From: Diphasiastrum complanatum
Lineage: Eukaryota; Streptophyta; Lycopodiopsida; Lycopodiales; Lycopodiaceae
NCBI GenBank assembly: GCA_029204225.1
Contig: CM055101.1
Span: 7,244,429 to 7,308,428 of the forward strand
Reading direction: 5' to 3'
DNA length: 64,000 bases
Part shown: in pieces, positions 49,428 to 61,510 of the stretch
Layout: every line of letters starts with the position of its first letter
Position numbering within the stretch: the stretch's first letter is position 1
Notes under the pieces: generated by a model
The model's input: the letters and a program-made list of their open reading frames with translations, nothing else
What the model was told of the DNA's origin: nothing
The model's database searches: none
Translations under genes and position numbers: made by a program

Positions 49428-49430
49428 CCA

Positions 49431-51935
49431 AATTTGTACTCCTATTACCATATGGCATCTCTAGTTGATACAACTAACTTGGCATGCATTGTCCCTTTGA
49501 CAGTTTGGTATTTTTTAGGTAATATATTTGTCTTGCTCTAGCACTTTTGTCCTTTTAGAGTGGCACAGTGGAAGCATGGTGATAATTTGACATTCCTATG
49601 CTAGATTCCATTACGGTGGCTTTGCATGCATGTGCTTGCTATGAGACGTATATGACCCACAACTCTAATATCTTCATCTAGCACTAGTGGAATATTTGGC
49701 TTGCATGGGACTTATTTTATGAACTTTTGCCAATATATCCTAGTATACATGAAAGGTTTATTAAACATTATGATAGGCTCGTATTGCTATTTCACGATAG
49801 CACTATTAGTCATAAGTAGCACCTTCTATTTATTTTGGATGACGTGATTGTTCTTTCTAGACAACATTATACGATGACACCCTTGACATTATATCCACAT
49901 GTATTCCATCATTATGACATAGCACTCTCTAGCAATGTTGATTCTATTGATGCTAGTCTTTCACATTCTTGGGTGATGCTACCTATTTGGGAGGCACTCA
50001 TATGTGGAGTCAATACTTATACGATGCTCTTGTGGCACTCTCATCCTATCTAATAGTAGTTTCCTATGTGTAGCAATATTATATTGATACATCATAGTAG
50101 AGTTCCTTTATCATGCTACATGACGACAAGGTTTCTATGGCATGATCCTTCCTTATCTATAATAGAGTTTTTACTACACACTTTTGGCATGTCTTGTTGT
50201 TATTTGGCAAAAGTGTATCTATGTGGCATTATACAACTCATGCCATCTAATTAATGGTGATGCCTTTACTTAGCACTCTCGGTCCCAACAAATCATTTGA
50301 GAAACTTTCAACTGCAAAAGGGCCCTTTCAAAAGATTTTGTTTTGTCTCCCATTTTTTATACATGTGGATTAATATAATTTTCTCCAATAGACCTCAACA
50401 TGATAGACAAAAACTCCCATAATGTGGTAATAGACTCTAGTTGCCCATCAAGAAGGTCTTAAAAGCTTGCTATTGGCCTATCAACTTGCCCATAGTCAAA
50501 AATGGTTGCATGGGCACAAACTTCGAACTCAAAGTTGAACAACATTGAGGATAGGCTTACATGGCATTCCTTGTAGGGCCCATATTGAGTCATGGTTCTG
50601 CATGATAACCTTGTTTGCATTCTTGGTCCATCTCATAGCTTGAAATGGTTCAGCATGATAACTTCGTTTGCATTCTTGATCCATCTCAGAGCTTGAATCG
50701 TTCACCACCTCATTTCATAGTTCCTTTATGTTGTAGGTTTTGTTAAGAATAAATACTTTTGTAGCAGATACACATTATAGACTTTTTTTGTTATAAGCTA
50801 TACAACAGTGAGACTATGACACCATTTCCAGCATATGTGTTGCTGGCAGGTTTATATCTTGCAACACTTACGTAGCCCACATTGAGGGCCATGACATGTA
50901 TTTCATTTTATTTGTAGGGTTTTCTATATGTCCACATTGCAAAGGATGTTCATAAAAATAGAGGAGATTTAAGGATACTTCCCTCAAGAACACAAGTTTG
51001 GGAATGTGACAATCGGGAACAAAGTTTTTTATTTGGGCTATTTTTCACTTTTTGGCTATATTTTTATTTTTTTAAAATCGCCCAACTTTGACATGAATTC
51101 AATAAATTTCATGAATAATTTTCCTTTAAAATGATAATTTATCACTATATTGTAAGAATCAATAACTATATAAAGTTTTATGCGCTTGATTTTGCTATAA
51201 TTTGGCTATTTTATATTCTGAAATAAAAAACCTTGATCGAGAATATGTTTCCAAGTTTTCCAAAAATGGGAATGTGTTTTTCCATGCTGCCACTTGTCAC
51301 GTTCCCAAAAAGACCCAAAGTTATAAAAATAGCAAAGAATTTGTTGTGGTACTTTTGTTTATATACCAATTCTTTTCACACACACACACACACACACCAA
51401 ACAATAGACTAAACTCCCAAACAAATATACAAATAATAAGTCATCAATTCAACTTATGATTACCAAGAGGGTTTATGAGTTAAGGATTAGTGGCCCAAAT
51501 ATCGTGCATGGGATGACCCAATGCCAATAATAGTTGTTAACTACCAACAAGACTAGTTCCTAGAGCCCAAATCATATGGACCAGTGAAAAATAAGAATGT
51601 GCACCAATGGAGTGTTAAGGGTAGACTATCGAACTAATAATTGTATTATAAAAGTTTCTTTCCAATTTTTTGAACTAAAATATAAATCCATTACATTGAG
51701 TCAAAGCCTACTAAATTAAACTATCGATAAATCAAAGTTCACGATAAAAATTTTACATGCCCATACCATGCCTTCAAATTTTGACTAATTCATTAGATCT
51801 ACACTAAAAAAATTTACACCAAATCTTATGTTCATTTTGGGTAAAAATAATGAATGTGTTCGTTCTGCATTTATACATGGAAATTGTATCTCCAGTGACC
51901 TCTACAAGTTAGGATCATTTTAGAAGTTATTTAGG
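49431..51935. other. Unassigned DNA with a 53-bp tandem duplication and a (CA)n run
   Basis: Two copies of a 53-bp unit (tggttctgcatgataacctt type) lie at about 50593-50698. A (CA)n run of 21 bp is at 51377-51397. Otherwise there are no recognisable proteins, and the small frames (49835-50053, 50066-50254, 51202-51459) have no motif. Confidence 0.5.
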
Positions 51936-52360
51936 GTGAGAGGAGATAAGGCAGGATATACAACTTCCAAAATGACCCTAGAAGTGCCATTTCCCAAGGT
52001 GCTGCTGCTTCTCATGCAGCTCAAGATAAAAGAGCTGGATTATTCACATGTCACTCTTGGAGAATACTTTATTCTTTTTGCCTTGGAAACTTATGGGTGT
52101 GTGCATAAGAAATTCAATGATTTTATATCAACTTGTGCAGGAATTTGCAACGAAATTCCAAGGATGTGATGCATCACCTTTATCTATCATTATGTCCTAT
52201 TATCGTCAATGAGTTTCTGCCACTTTACAACGCATTCAAGCACTTGCGATACTTCGACGTGTCGTAGTTGCAGGAACGGTTGCTTCACAGCTTTCTGCAC
52301 TACCTAAACTTGCAACTATCTTACCTAGTGAGTTATATCAGGCAGTAGGCTTTCAATAGC
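51936..52360 (+). pseudogene. Retroelement-like coding remnant (unrecognised)
   Basis: A frame with KIKELDYSHVTLGEYFILFA and ETYGCVHKKFNDFISTCAG, followed in another frame by VSATLQRIQALAILRRVVVAG, looks like decayed coding sequence. It reminds me of ORFs found with plant retroelements, where a phrase like 'IETYG' and an Arg/Leu-rich tail recur, but I cannot name the family. It lies just left of the WAK-like gene and is in the opposite orientation. Confidence 0.3.
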
Positions 52361-52582
52361 TACTTTGTGCGTTTTTTTGCTTTGTTATAGTTGACGTACT
52401 TGGATATCTCAATTCACATGATGACCTTTATGCTTTTATGCTTTCTAATGCATCCCTTTGTACTCTTTCCCATCTTTTATTAATAAAAAGAGGAAGTTTG
52501 TTAATTTTACATTGCATACTTAGTTCAATAAGGATAAGGATGTGCGACATAGTACAATTCTCGTGGAAAGAAAGAAAAGAAC

Positions 52583-54340
52583 CTGATATGAGGGCTACTG
52601 GGGGATTGGATTCTGATGGACGGGTACAATTAGTGCCATTGCGATATCCGTCCCCGATCAGACCTTTCTCACAAGAACAATTGTATGTGCCGTGAAGATT
52701 TGCACATGTCGCATTTTCTGCACAATTATTCAAACTGGGGTTTGCACATTCATTTACGTCTGCAGGTCCCACAAAAGAACAAATTATAGAGAGAACAGAA
52801 AGAATTTATCACAATGGTGTGGCTTTCATAACATAGAGGCAATCAATCACCTTGACCAAATGCGTACTGTAATCTAAAAAAAAGGTTAATGAAGCAGCCT
52901 AGATTCCTCAAAACCTCCAAATTTGCTTAATCTTAACAAAACATGTTAGATCAAAGCTCCACATTCAAGTTCATGTGGGCCACTATAGACTTAGAAAAGA
53001 GAAATCTTGAATTTCATCGACAGCATCAAAAGGAACATAAATAAAATGCCAAGGAGAAAAATTGCACCATTCTCAGATGGAAACCCTTAGCTATTTTAAC
53101 ACTGACATGATGTTTTTACGTTCTTACCTGCGCAGCCGGTCCCATTCTTATATCCATCGCCTTCATAGCCGGTGGCAGTGCACTCACAAAAATAGCCAGA
53201 AATGTCTCCAGATTCGTTACAACTGCTGAGTGGGCCCTTATCAAAGCAGGCATAGTCTGGCTGGGATTTGGCAACTGTACAATTTGGGTAATCCAGTATT
53301 GCCCAGACAAGTCGGACTCCGTACTGCCCAATTCCAACCCCACCGGGATTCCAGGTGTGGTAGGTCGTTGTGTCCAGAATGCTAGAGAACCCACAAACAT
53401 TGTCCTGACCTGTAAAGTTAATACCTCTGCCCTGCATGTAGATTTGCCGAGATGCTTTCATGATGACAATGCAACAAGAATAATCATTGCAATAATGCAG
53501 ATCAAATTGATTTATACAAGGAGGTCCACATATTCCATCACCAGAGTATAATGACTCTAATGGGCCTTCCATTGAATATGCCCCAATGGATCCGCAACCT
53601 GTCACCAAAAAGATATTTTGGGAGCTTATAATGTAAGGGCCATAAGGATCAAGCTCTAAACTTGCATTCGCAAGGCCAGAACAATCCCCATTCTCGGCTG
53701 GGGTTTTTGCCATGGCTTTGATTTTTGTTGTATTGATGCTCAGATAATTGGAACTGATGTTAATAACCTGAAAGGGGCCTGATGGAGTTGAAAGGAATGG
53801 CCATGGGCCAGATGGATCTTCCAGGTTTTCTTGTGCTAGCGAGTTGTTTGAGTCAGTACAATTCAGTTCATATTGAGAACTGCGCGCACATGTACAATTC
53901 AGTTCATATTGAGAACTGCGCGCACATTCAGGAGAAAGGCCGAAGGGGTAGGGAATGGCTACTTTCCCACACGCCCGCTTACATTCATGGGAATCAATAG
54001 ATATTGGTGCTAGCACTGGCGCTGGAGGCAATTCTGCTGTAATTAGCGGGTCTTGATGCACTGAGGAAAGATTTGCCGGTCTGAATGATGTAAGGAGTGG
54101 GGGTTGTCCTTTGATTTGGACTACTGAGGACCTATCAACAGAACTCAATCGATCATTGGGTATATGGAATCGCTTGCTTTTCTGCTTACGAAGATAAGTG
54201 TAATAAATATTTCGATCGACACTAAACTGGTTTAGAGCAACAGATACTGCAGTAAGTATCAAACAAATAGTACATACTAAAGCTAGAATCAGTACTTTCC
54301 TTGATGTATATGCTACTCTGATTTGTCTGTCCATGTCCAT
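52583..54340 (-). CDS. Wall-associated-kinase-like ectodomain protein (two exons seen, no kinase)
   Basis: Exon 1 is 54340-53128 and exon 2 is 52759 to about 52583; donor CAG|GTAAGAA at 53127 and acceptor CTGCAG|AC at 52760 join in phase 1. Residues 1-15 are basic, 16-36 form one membrane segment, and a GUB_WAK galacturonan-binding domain starts at C120 with GKVAIPYPFG. A 12-residue unit CARSSQYELNCT is tandemly doubled (139-162). An EGF-like domain (362-404) and, in exon 2, a calcium-binding EGF (DVNECANPS...C) follow. WAKs bind pectin outside the cell. The usual transmembrane-kinase part is not found to the left, and about 80 residues separate the membrane segment from the Cys-rich domain, unlike a normal signal peptide. 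It may be a truncated gene or may continue beyond a very long intron. Exon 2's end is uncertain; unspliced, it stops at 52428. Confidence 0.78.
53856..53927. repeat. 36-bp tandem duplication in the WAK-like exon
   Basis: gtacaattcagttcatattg... is repeated with a period of exactly 36 bp, adding 12 codons in frame within the GUB_WAK domain. The two copies are identical as far as I can see, so the duplication is recent. Confidence 0.9.
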
Positions 54341-56683
54341 ACTTGCTTTCTTATGAATCTCCTGTATAGTTGTGTGAGTGCTAATTCACAGTTGTGTACT
54401 CTCACCCTGCCTTGCAACAAAAACAAGTATTGCTTTTTGGCTGATTTATGTAGCGTCCATAGATTGCCAAAGTCCTATAGTCCATTGAAAATATATTACA
54501 AAACTATGAGTTAACGTAAAATAACTTCTAAGTATAGTGGAAGGCCCGACTTCGAGGGCGTTGAGGCGCCGAGGGTGGCACCCCGAGGGCACCTCACAAG
54601 GGGGAAGGCCCAAGGTAGGAGGCCATCTCCAAGAATAAGGTTTTATTGAAATTGCCAAAAAAATCTTTTTACTATTGTTAATAAAATTCAGGGTATCCAC
54701 GCAACAAAGAGTATGCACAAATGTTCACATATAGCCCTAAAATCTAGACCTAGAATCATAAAAAGACAATCTATATTGGGATTGATTTTTGAAAAGGTTC
54801 CTTCATGGATTCTAAAGCTTACAAGCAAAATTTTAATCCCTCTTCCAAAAAAGCCTTATATCAAAGCTTATACTACGCAAGAATGATTAGATTGTAGTAT
54901 TACTCCAATACTACACATTGAACACTAGATTGAAAGCTTGAAAAGCTCAAATCTAATTCTCTGTTGGAGATCTAATACCTATCTCCCACTTTATTTTTTA
55001 TTTTCATCATTCTCTTTGGTTGTTTTTAATTTTTAAATCATTGAGTGAAACTCAAGCTTCCTCCCTTAGACACTAATTCCATTCTTTTAGTTGATCATGA
55101 TAATTATAATGGCACTTATTTGAATATCCATCGTTGATTCTATAAGACAACTTTTGTTGAGAGCTATTTACATAAATCATATCAATTTGGTATTTTGATG
55201 AGAAGGTTTTTTGATAATTATAATGACACTCATTTGAATATCCATTGTTGATTCTATAAGACAAGTTTGTCGGGAATTATTCTTATAAAACTTGATTGTA
55301 AGATTCAGTACTGATTATGTCTTTTTCTTATATTCGTATCTTAAAATTTTGTGACCCCAATTTTTTCCACATCATACCAAATTTTCATAGAAGAGATATT
55401 ATTTATTAGAAAGAACAAATGAAAGATGTGTAATAGGAAATTTAAACTAGATTACATTTAATTGGATATGGTTATTCATTTCTCAAAGCATCATAGTAAT
55501 AGGTAGTTGTGAGATTATTTTATATAGATAATCATTATAAGGGATTCTAAATTTGAATTAGAGTTTCAGTGGATAATCGCATATTTAATTATAATCTAAA
55601 TAGGTGTTATCTTGTGCATTGCCATGATGTAAGAAATGGCTGGATGTAAGTGCATCGAGCTAAAAAAAAATTGAGATTAACGTCTAAATATGAAAAAGAA
55701 AAAGAAGATTGTGAGGAATGTAATAATCAAATTTTTAATGGAATCAAATAAGCGTCAATGTTCAAATTTTTCTTATCAAGACAACCTTATAAAACTTAAA
55801 ACAAGTTTAGCAAATTAGTTATTTGCATGGATTAACATATTAGAAAAACAATTCGATCTTGATCACTTGTATCAACATTTGTTAGATTGCTTCCACTACT
55901 TAATATATTGGTGTCTCTAATTACAATAAGATAAGATGAGAGAATATTGTAATCTGAACAAGTTTTAAATCTTAACATGAAATTTATTTTAAAGATGATA
56001 TTTATGCAAGCATGAGATAGACCAATGCAAGTACTACTGGAATTGATAAGAAAAAATTACAATTGTATTATGATTGGGGGTGTTTTTATATATATGAAGT
56101 CATAGCATGTAATAGGCTACTTACTACATGCTAAACTTAGTAATGGGTACATGAGTAAGCTTCAATTTGGCAATGTTGACAAGCTCCAAGTCATATTTAC
56201 GAGAATTAAACTGTCTCATAGATTATCTTAAAATTAAAAAATAGGGTGTTATTACAGTACCAAGTCAAAAAACTCTGAAAAGAACTTGCATGTTCATAGA
56301 ATATTTTCATGAGTTTCTTTAATCTTAAAAGTGATAGTATACAAAATGAGCATATGTTTTATGATATATAAGGAACTATTTTAAATGAGTAGAAATCATC
56401 TATGCATGTATATTTGGATGTCATTATTGTATTAATATTTTCTTTCTAGAGTTTTCTTAGATCAATATAGTTGTGGTGACATTTATCCATGCTATATTGA
56501 TACATATTAAATTTTGATTTTATAACAACAATTTACCAAATGTTTTATTATTTATCAAACATAACTTGAATATATCAAGTAAAAATAACTCCAAGTGTCT
56601 CACTTAATGTGAACCAACTTGCAATTAAATTCAACAATAGGTCCCATCTATTTGTCCCATTTAAGATTTGTTATCTCATATAG
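54341..56683. other. AT-rich non-coding DNA with a GC-rich patch and a 114-bp-spaced duplication
   Basis: It contains the region upstream of the WAK-like gene. A short GC-rich patch with gaggcgccgaggg and flanking repeats of 'gaaggccc' lies at 54540-54620. Two copies of a block of about 65 bp beginning gataattataatggcac lie 114 bp apart at about 55099 and 55213. No gene was seen. Confidence 0.5.
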
Positions 56684-56890
56684 CTAAATCATCACACACT
56701 AGGAAATAGCTAAAGTTAGCACACGTTAGGTCAGCACATGCTAGGAAGTAGCTAAGTCAGCATATGCTAGGAAGTAGCTAAGTCATCACATGCTAGGAAA
56801 TAGCTAAGTCAGCACACGCTAGGAAATAGCTAAGTCAGCACATGAAATAGCTAACACACTAGAAAATAGCTTAGCCATCACACGCTAGGA
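56684..56890. repeat. 26-bp minisatellite, about eight units
   Basis: The unit, best form agctaagtcagcacacgctagg plus aaat, repeats in tandem with small changes and a few shortened units. Period 26 bp is clear for the four central units. It holds no open frame. Confidence 0.85.
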
Positions 56891-57406
56891 GATTATTTCC
56901 TTGTTGAGATTTATTGATATAGCAAAATTAGACAAATAAATTTTTATTTATGTACTAATACTTTTCATATAATGGCAAACAATCAAAATTTAGACGAATT
57001 ATTATGGAATTTGTTATATTCATATCATAGTTTTGACTACCAAATACAAGAAGAGAAAAATAACAAGAGATACATGATTTGATCTCTATATCTCCAATGT
57101 CTATTTAAAACATCTTGTTTATGTTTCACAATGTTATATTATAATCAAATTAACAAGCAATAAATCATGAAATATCTTTGCCTAATGAATATAAAATAAT
57201 GATTTTGATTGTCAATATAATGTATTCTCACATTTTTGTAATGCATATTTATAATCATTTATGTCAGATTGTCATGAATTTACCAATATTATCATTCTTA
57301 TCACAAGACACACTAGTAAAGGTCACCCTACAACAAAGAACCTACATCATTGTGCATCATTTTTTTAATGATTTTGACATTCTACAAGTAATTTTTTAAG
57401 TTAGCA
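56891..57406. other. Unassigned AT-rich DNA
   Basis: No gene or repeat was recognised. The 73-codon frame at 57178-57399 shows no domain. Confidence 0.5.
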
Positions 57407-57590
57407 TGCCAATGTGCTAGCTTTAAGAGCTCTATAAATATTCAGTTTGATCAAAATAAGTGTATATTCAAAAGGTAGCAAAGACACCTAAATAGGCCCT
57501 TTAAAAAATAGATTGTTACCTTTTGAATATATATCTATTTTGATTACAAAAAATTGTTTATGGAGTTCTAAAGTCTAGCACATTGATGTA
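57407..57590. repeat. MITE-like hairpin, arms of about 80 bp
   Basis: The left arm (about 57407-57482; tgccaatgtgctagctttaa ... atattcaaaaggtagca) pairs with the right arm (about 57514-57590; tgttaccttttgaatatata ... tctagcacattgatgta). The loop of about 32 bp is agacacctaaataggccctt and onward. Pairing is imperfect near the middle. It is non-coding and AT-rich, as expected for a MITE. Confidence 0.75.
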
Positions 57591-57689
57591 CTAGTCTATA
57601 AAAATATTCATAAGTTTTTTCATCTAATTTATATAGTACTATTTACTAGTATTAGATAGGTCTTAGAAGTGGTAGACCTTAAGTCTCAC

Positions 57690-58734
57690 AAAATAGCTTT
57701 TGTTTGAGTTAATCTAGTCATATGCAAGTTAATGGATTCACCTCTATAAAGGATCCCAAAATCTAGTGTGCCTGATATGTATCTCAATATTCTTTTGGCA
57801 CATTTCCAATGGATAACTAATGGATCTTGCATATTTTGACTAAGCTTGCAAACACTATAGCAAATATCAGGTCTTGTTATGGTTATCCACATTAAGGAGC
57901 CAATAAGTTGCCTATAAAGAGTGATGTCCTTGAAGGATCTTTCATCCTCTTTATTGGTCACTTTTACATCATGCTCCATAGGAGTCTCTACATGCTTGCA
58001 TCCATGCATGTTAAATCTATTGAGTAATGAAATGGCATACTTAGATTGACAAATGAAGACATAATCAAAAAATCTAAATACTTCCATACACAAAATGAAG
58101 TGCAAAATCCTGAGATCTACCATCTTGAACTCTTTGGATAGATCTAGCTTACTTTTCTCAACACCTTCTAAATCATCTCCACTAAGTATGATATCATCAA
58201 CATAAAGTAATAAAAGTACAATGCCTTTTGCACTAAATCTTATGTACAAAGTGGGATCATACTCACTAGGAGTAAACCAATAGAGATAAGAAAAGTATTG
58301 AGCCTTGTGTTCCAAGTTCTAGAAGCTTGTTTCAAACCATACAAGCCCCTCTTGAGATGACACACCTTGTCTTCCATACCTTGGTTGATGAAGCCCTCGG
58401 GCTGCTCCATGAATATATCCTCTTCCAAATGACCATTTAAGAAAGCATTTGACACATCCATTTGAAACAATAACCAATCAAAGTGAGAAGTAAGAGCAAT
58501 AATTAGTCTTACGGTGACCATCTTTGCCATGGGTGCAAAGGTCTCATCATAATCTATGCCCTTTGATTGAGCATACCCCTTGGCTACAAGCCTTGCCTTT
58601 GGCTTAGAAACACTCCCATCTTGATTCAAGTTGAGCTTATAAACCCACTTACATCCAATTACATTCCTATCCAAAGGTAGATCAACAAGCATCCAAGTAT
58701 CATTCTCCATCAATGCATTGTACTCATCACACAT
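57690..58734 (-). pseudogene. Copia-8 reverse transcriptase and RNase H start
   Basis: Motifs in order are EYNALMENDTWMLVDLP, CKWVYKLNLN, ARLVAKGYAQSKGIDYDETF, FQMDVSNAFLNGHLEEDIF, RGLYGLKQASRTWN, then a frameshift near 58250, LLLLYVDDIILSGDD (YVDD catalytic site), FKMVDLRILHFILCMEV and ITRPDICYSVCKLSQNM. It ends near the start of RNase H (GILYRGESINLH) at about 57690. Only the frameshift and the missing 3' end argue against function. Confidence 0.9.
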
Positions 58735-59529
58735 AGCTTGAAACCACTCCTTTGATTCTAAAGCTTCACTAACATTTGAAGGCTCTTCAAAAGATGTGAT
58801 GAAGGCATAAGAAGAAGTACTTCCCTAGGCTTGCTTACCCTTGTCCTTGTATGTGAGCCTTAATGGCTCCATCCTTGACCTTGTGGATCTTCTTGGTGTG
58901 CTTGGTGTTCTTGGTTCTAGCTCCTCCTCATGATCAATCTCCTCCTTGATCTCGAGTACCTCTCTTCCAATAGAGTGGTTAGATGAATCATCTTCAAGCT
59001 TATGCATTCTAGTCTCATCAAAAATGATCTCTCTAGAAATGACAACCCTTTGAGAAGAGGGGATGTAGATTTTGTAACCTTTGCTTGCATTGCCATAACC
59101 TACCATGATCCCCTTCATGGATGATGGATCCTCCTTGGTTCTTTTGTCCAAAGGGACATGTACATAGAAAATGCATCCAAACACCTTCATGCTTTTGAGA
59201 TTAGGCTTTTCTCCATACAATAACTCATAAGATGTTTTACCATTTATAGAGCTACATGGAACTCTATTACATAAGAAGTTAGCACACATGAGAGCTTCTC
59301 CCCAAAAAGACTTAGTTAGGCATGCATCTAAGCTTAGAGCTTTAGAACACTCACATAGTGTCCTATTTCTTCTCTCAGCCACCCCATTTTGTTGAGGGGT
59401 GTAGGGGCAAGATAACTCCTTCTTGATCCCTCCTTGATCACAAAAGTCTTTAAAATTCATTGGAGATATATTCTCCTCCATCATCACTTCTAAAGAACTT
59501 GATCTTGTGATTATGATGCTTCTCAACAA
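58735..59529 (-). pseudogene. Copia-8 integrase core, second part
   Basis: The frame differs from the upstream part. The expected second Asp region is split across the frameshift, with ...EYISPMNFKDFCDQGG-like sequence near 59450. QQNGVAERRNRTLCE (catalytic Glu), WGEALMCANFLCNRVP and MKGIMVGYGNASKGYKIYI follow. A TAG at 58825-58827 ends the frame just before the reverse-transcriptase entry, which continues in the same frame. Confidence 0.88.
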
Positions 59530-59533
59530 AAGT

Positions 59534-61169
59534 CTAGAGCTTTACAAAACTCTCAAAAACATGTGCTTTAGAGGAAAGTAGATATACCCATCCATATCTT
59601 GTGTAGTCATCTATAAAGGTGACAAACATTGCAGCTCCACCCTTGTTCTTTGTGCTAGCAAAATGCACATCCGAGTGGATCAACTCGAGAGGATGATTTG
59701 TCTTTGTGATTGAGCTTGAAAAAGGTAACTTGTGTGCCTTATCCAAGGCACAAGCTTCACATACCCTTTCTTCCTTTGCCAAAGATCTTGGAAGGCCAAG
59801 AGCAAGCTCCTCCTTGCACATAGCGTCCATGGACTTGGTGTTGACGTGACCTAGCCTCTTGTGCCACAAGTCAAATGTGGTCATCTTGGTCTCCTCGGCT
59901 ACCATCACAACTTGGCTAGGATTTACAAAAGCATCAAGCTTAAATAACCTCCCAAACCTTGTTCCCCTTGCTATGATCATCCCACTTTTCTTGATGTTGC
60001 ATACATTAGTAGAGATCTCCACAATGAAACCATGATCTAAAAGTTGGCCAACACTAAGCAAATTCTTAGTGATGCTAGGAATGAAGAGAACACCATCTAT
60101 CTTAGTCTTCTTGGAGGATCCTATGCATAAGAGAATGGATCCCACACCTTCAACTTTACATTCATGATCATTTTCTGTAAAAATGGACTTTATAGGTCCT
60201 ACATAAGGCGTGAGTTGAGAAAAACACTCCCTTTTACCCGACATGTGGGAGCTAGCCCCACTATCTGTCCACCAAGGATCTTCACCTTTGACATTTGATG
60301 ATGAAAAGGTTGACATCATGAGTGAGTCCTCATGATAGCTCTCTTCCTCCTCTTGTCCAATGTTGGCTTGCCTTTGATCTTGCTTCCTCTTGAAGCATTC
60401 TGAGGCATAATGCCCCATCTTGCTACAATAGTAGCACTTTATCTTGGATTTGTCCTTCTTGGGCTTGACTTGTGATGATGAGGATGTGGATCCTCCTTGA
60501 TCTCCATTCTTTGCTTGCAACCTTTTGAATGCTCCTCCCTTGGTCTTTGCTTTTCCTTTTCTCTTGAAAAATAAGGCTTTGTCATCACCATCATTGATGG
60601 AGAGCCTCTCCATCCTTGATTTGATATGAGCCTTCCTACTCTCCTTGGCCATCGACACATTTTGAAGGTCTTCAATTGTAGGCAAGTTTCCCATGATGGC
60701 ATAGCTTTGGACAAGGTTAGTAAAATCACTACATAAGCCATTAAAAACTAGTTGCACAAGCTCACTCTCTTTAATAGGTTCACCAACATAAGTAAGCTCT
60801 TTGTTCAAATCTTTTACTCTCAAAACAAATTGATGTCCACTCTCACTCTTCCTTTGGAAGCATTGAGAACTTGGTTCTTGAGGGAAAGTAACCTTGAGGT
60901 ATTCTTGGACTCATAGACTTTTGAAGAGTTTCGCATGCCTCTTGGGCTAAGGTACATGCTCCTACTTCTTTTAGCAAATCATTTGCAACATTCATCTTAA
61001 TACAATGAAGTGCAATCTTGCGTCTTTTCTTTTATTTAGTTGCTTCTTGTGGATGGATTGGCTCATCTTCCTCTCCATTCACAATATCCATCAAATCTTT
61101 CATGATAAGGATGGATTCCATTCTTAACTTCCAAATTAAATAATTTGAAGAGTTCAATCCATCACTAGA
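59534..61169 (-). pseudogene. Copia-8 gag, zinc knuckle, protease, pre-integrase and integrase start
   Basis: From 61169 inward, gag appears in shifting frames (IWKLRMESILIMKDLMDIV, LHCIKMNVANDLL) and from 60823 in one long frame of 429 codons. In that frame are RVKDLNKELTYVGEPIKESE, the knuckle CYYCSKMGHYASEC, the intact protease site WWTDSGASSHMS, the pre-integrase box LWHKRLGHVN, CEACALDKAHKLPF and the first integrase Asp in HSDVHFASTKNKGG with FIDDYTRYGWVY. The frame is lost at 59534. All key catalytic residues seen so far are intact. Confidence 0.9.
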
Positions 61170-61437
61170 TGTAGCGGCCTTGGTTCACCTGTCACGCATA
61201 GATTCGTTCCCAAGGGAATAGTGCTTCCCTTGCGAAGTTAGCTTGCAAATCCTACTCTAACCACACCTAGATTAACCACATCTAACTATCCACCCTACTT
61301 TAACCACAAGCATGAGAAGGTAGAATAGATTACAATGGGGGAAGTGCTTACATCCTATCCTCTCTACTCTCTTAGAAATCATTAACAACATGCAAGTAGA
61401 TAGAAGAAGCAAATGGAAAGCAAATACAAAATGTAAA

Positions 61438-61510
<73 letters not shown>

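Larger units (their letters stand above)
57690..61169 (-). mobile_element. Copia-8, copia retrotransposon (best preserved)
   Basis: Minus-strand gag, zinc knuckle, protease, integrase, reverse transcriptase and the start of RNase H are present in order. The 3' end is lost at about 57690 and the gag N-terminus is cut at 61169 by the Gypsy-3 insertion, so the leader and 5' LTR would lie to the right of this window. It has few lesions: one frame change in gag, one between the integrase parts, one stop at 58825 and one frameshift near 58250. Confidence 0.9.

Noticed and set aside
53116-53400. 94-codon minus-strand frame within the WAK exon
   Set aside because: It is a shadow frame of the WAK-like coding sequence, whose own frame carries the conserved Cys pattern.
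56684-56890. CRISPR-like array
   Set aside because: Units are contiguous without unique spacers, and the context is a plant nuclear genome.
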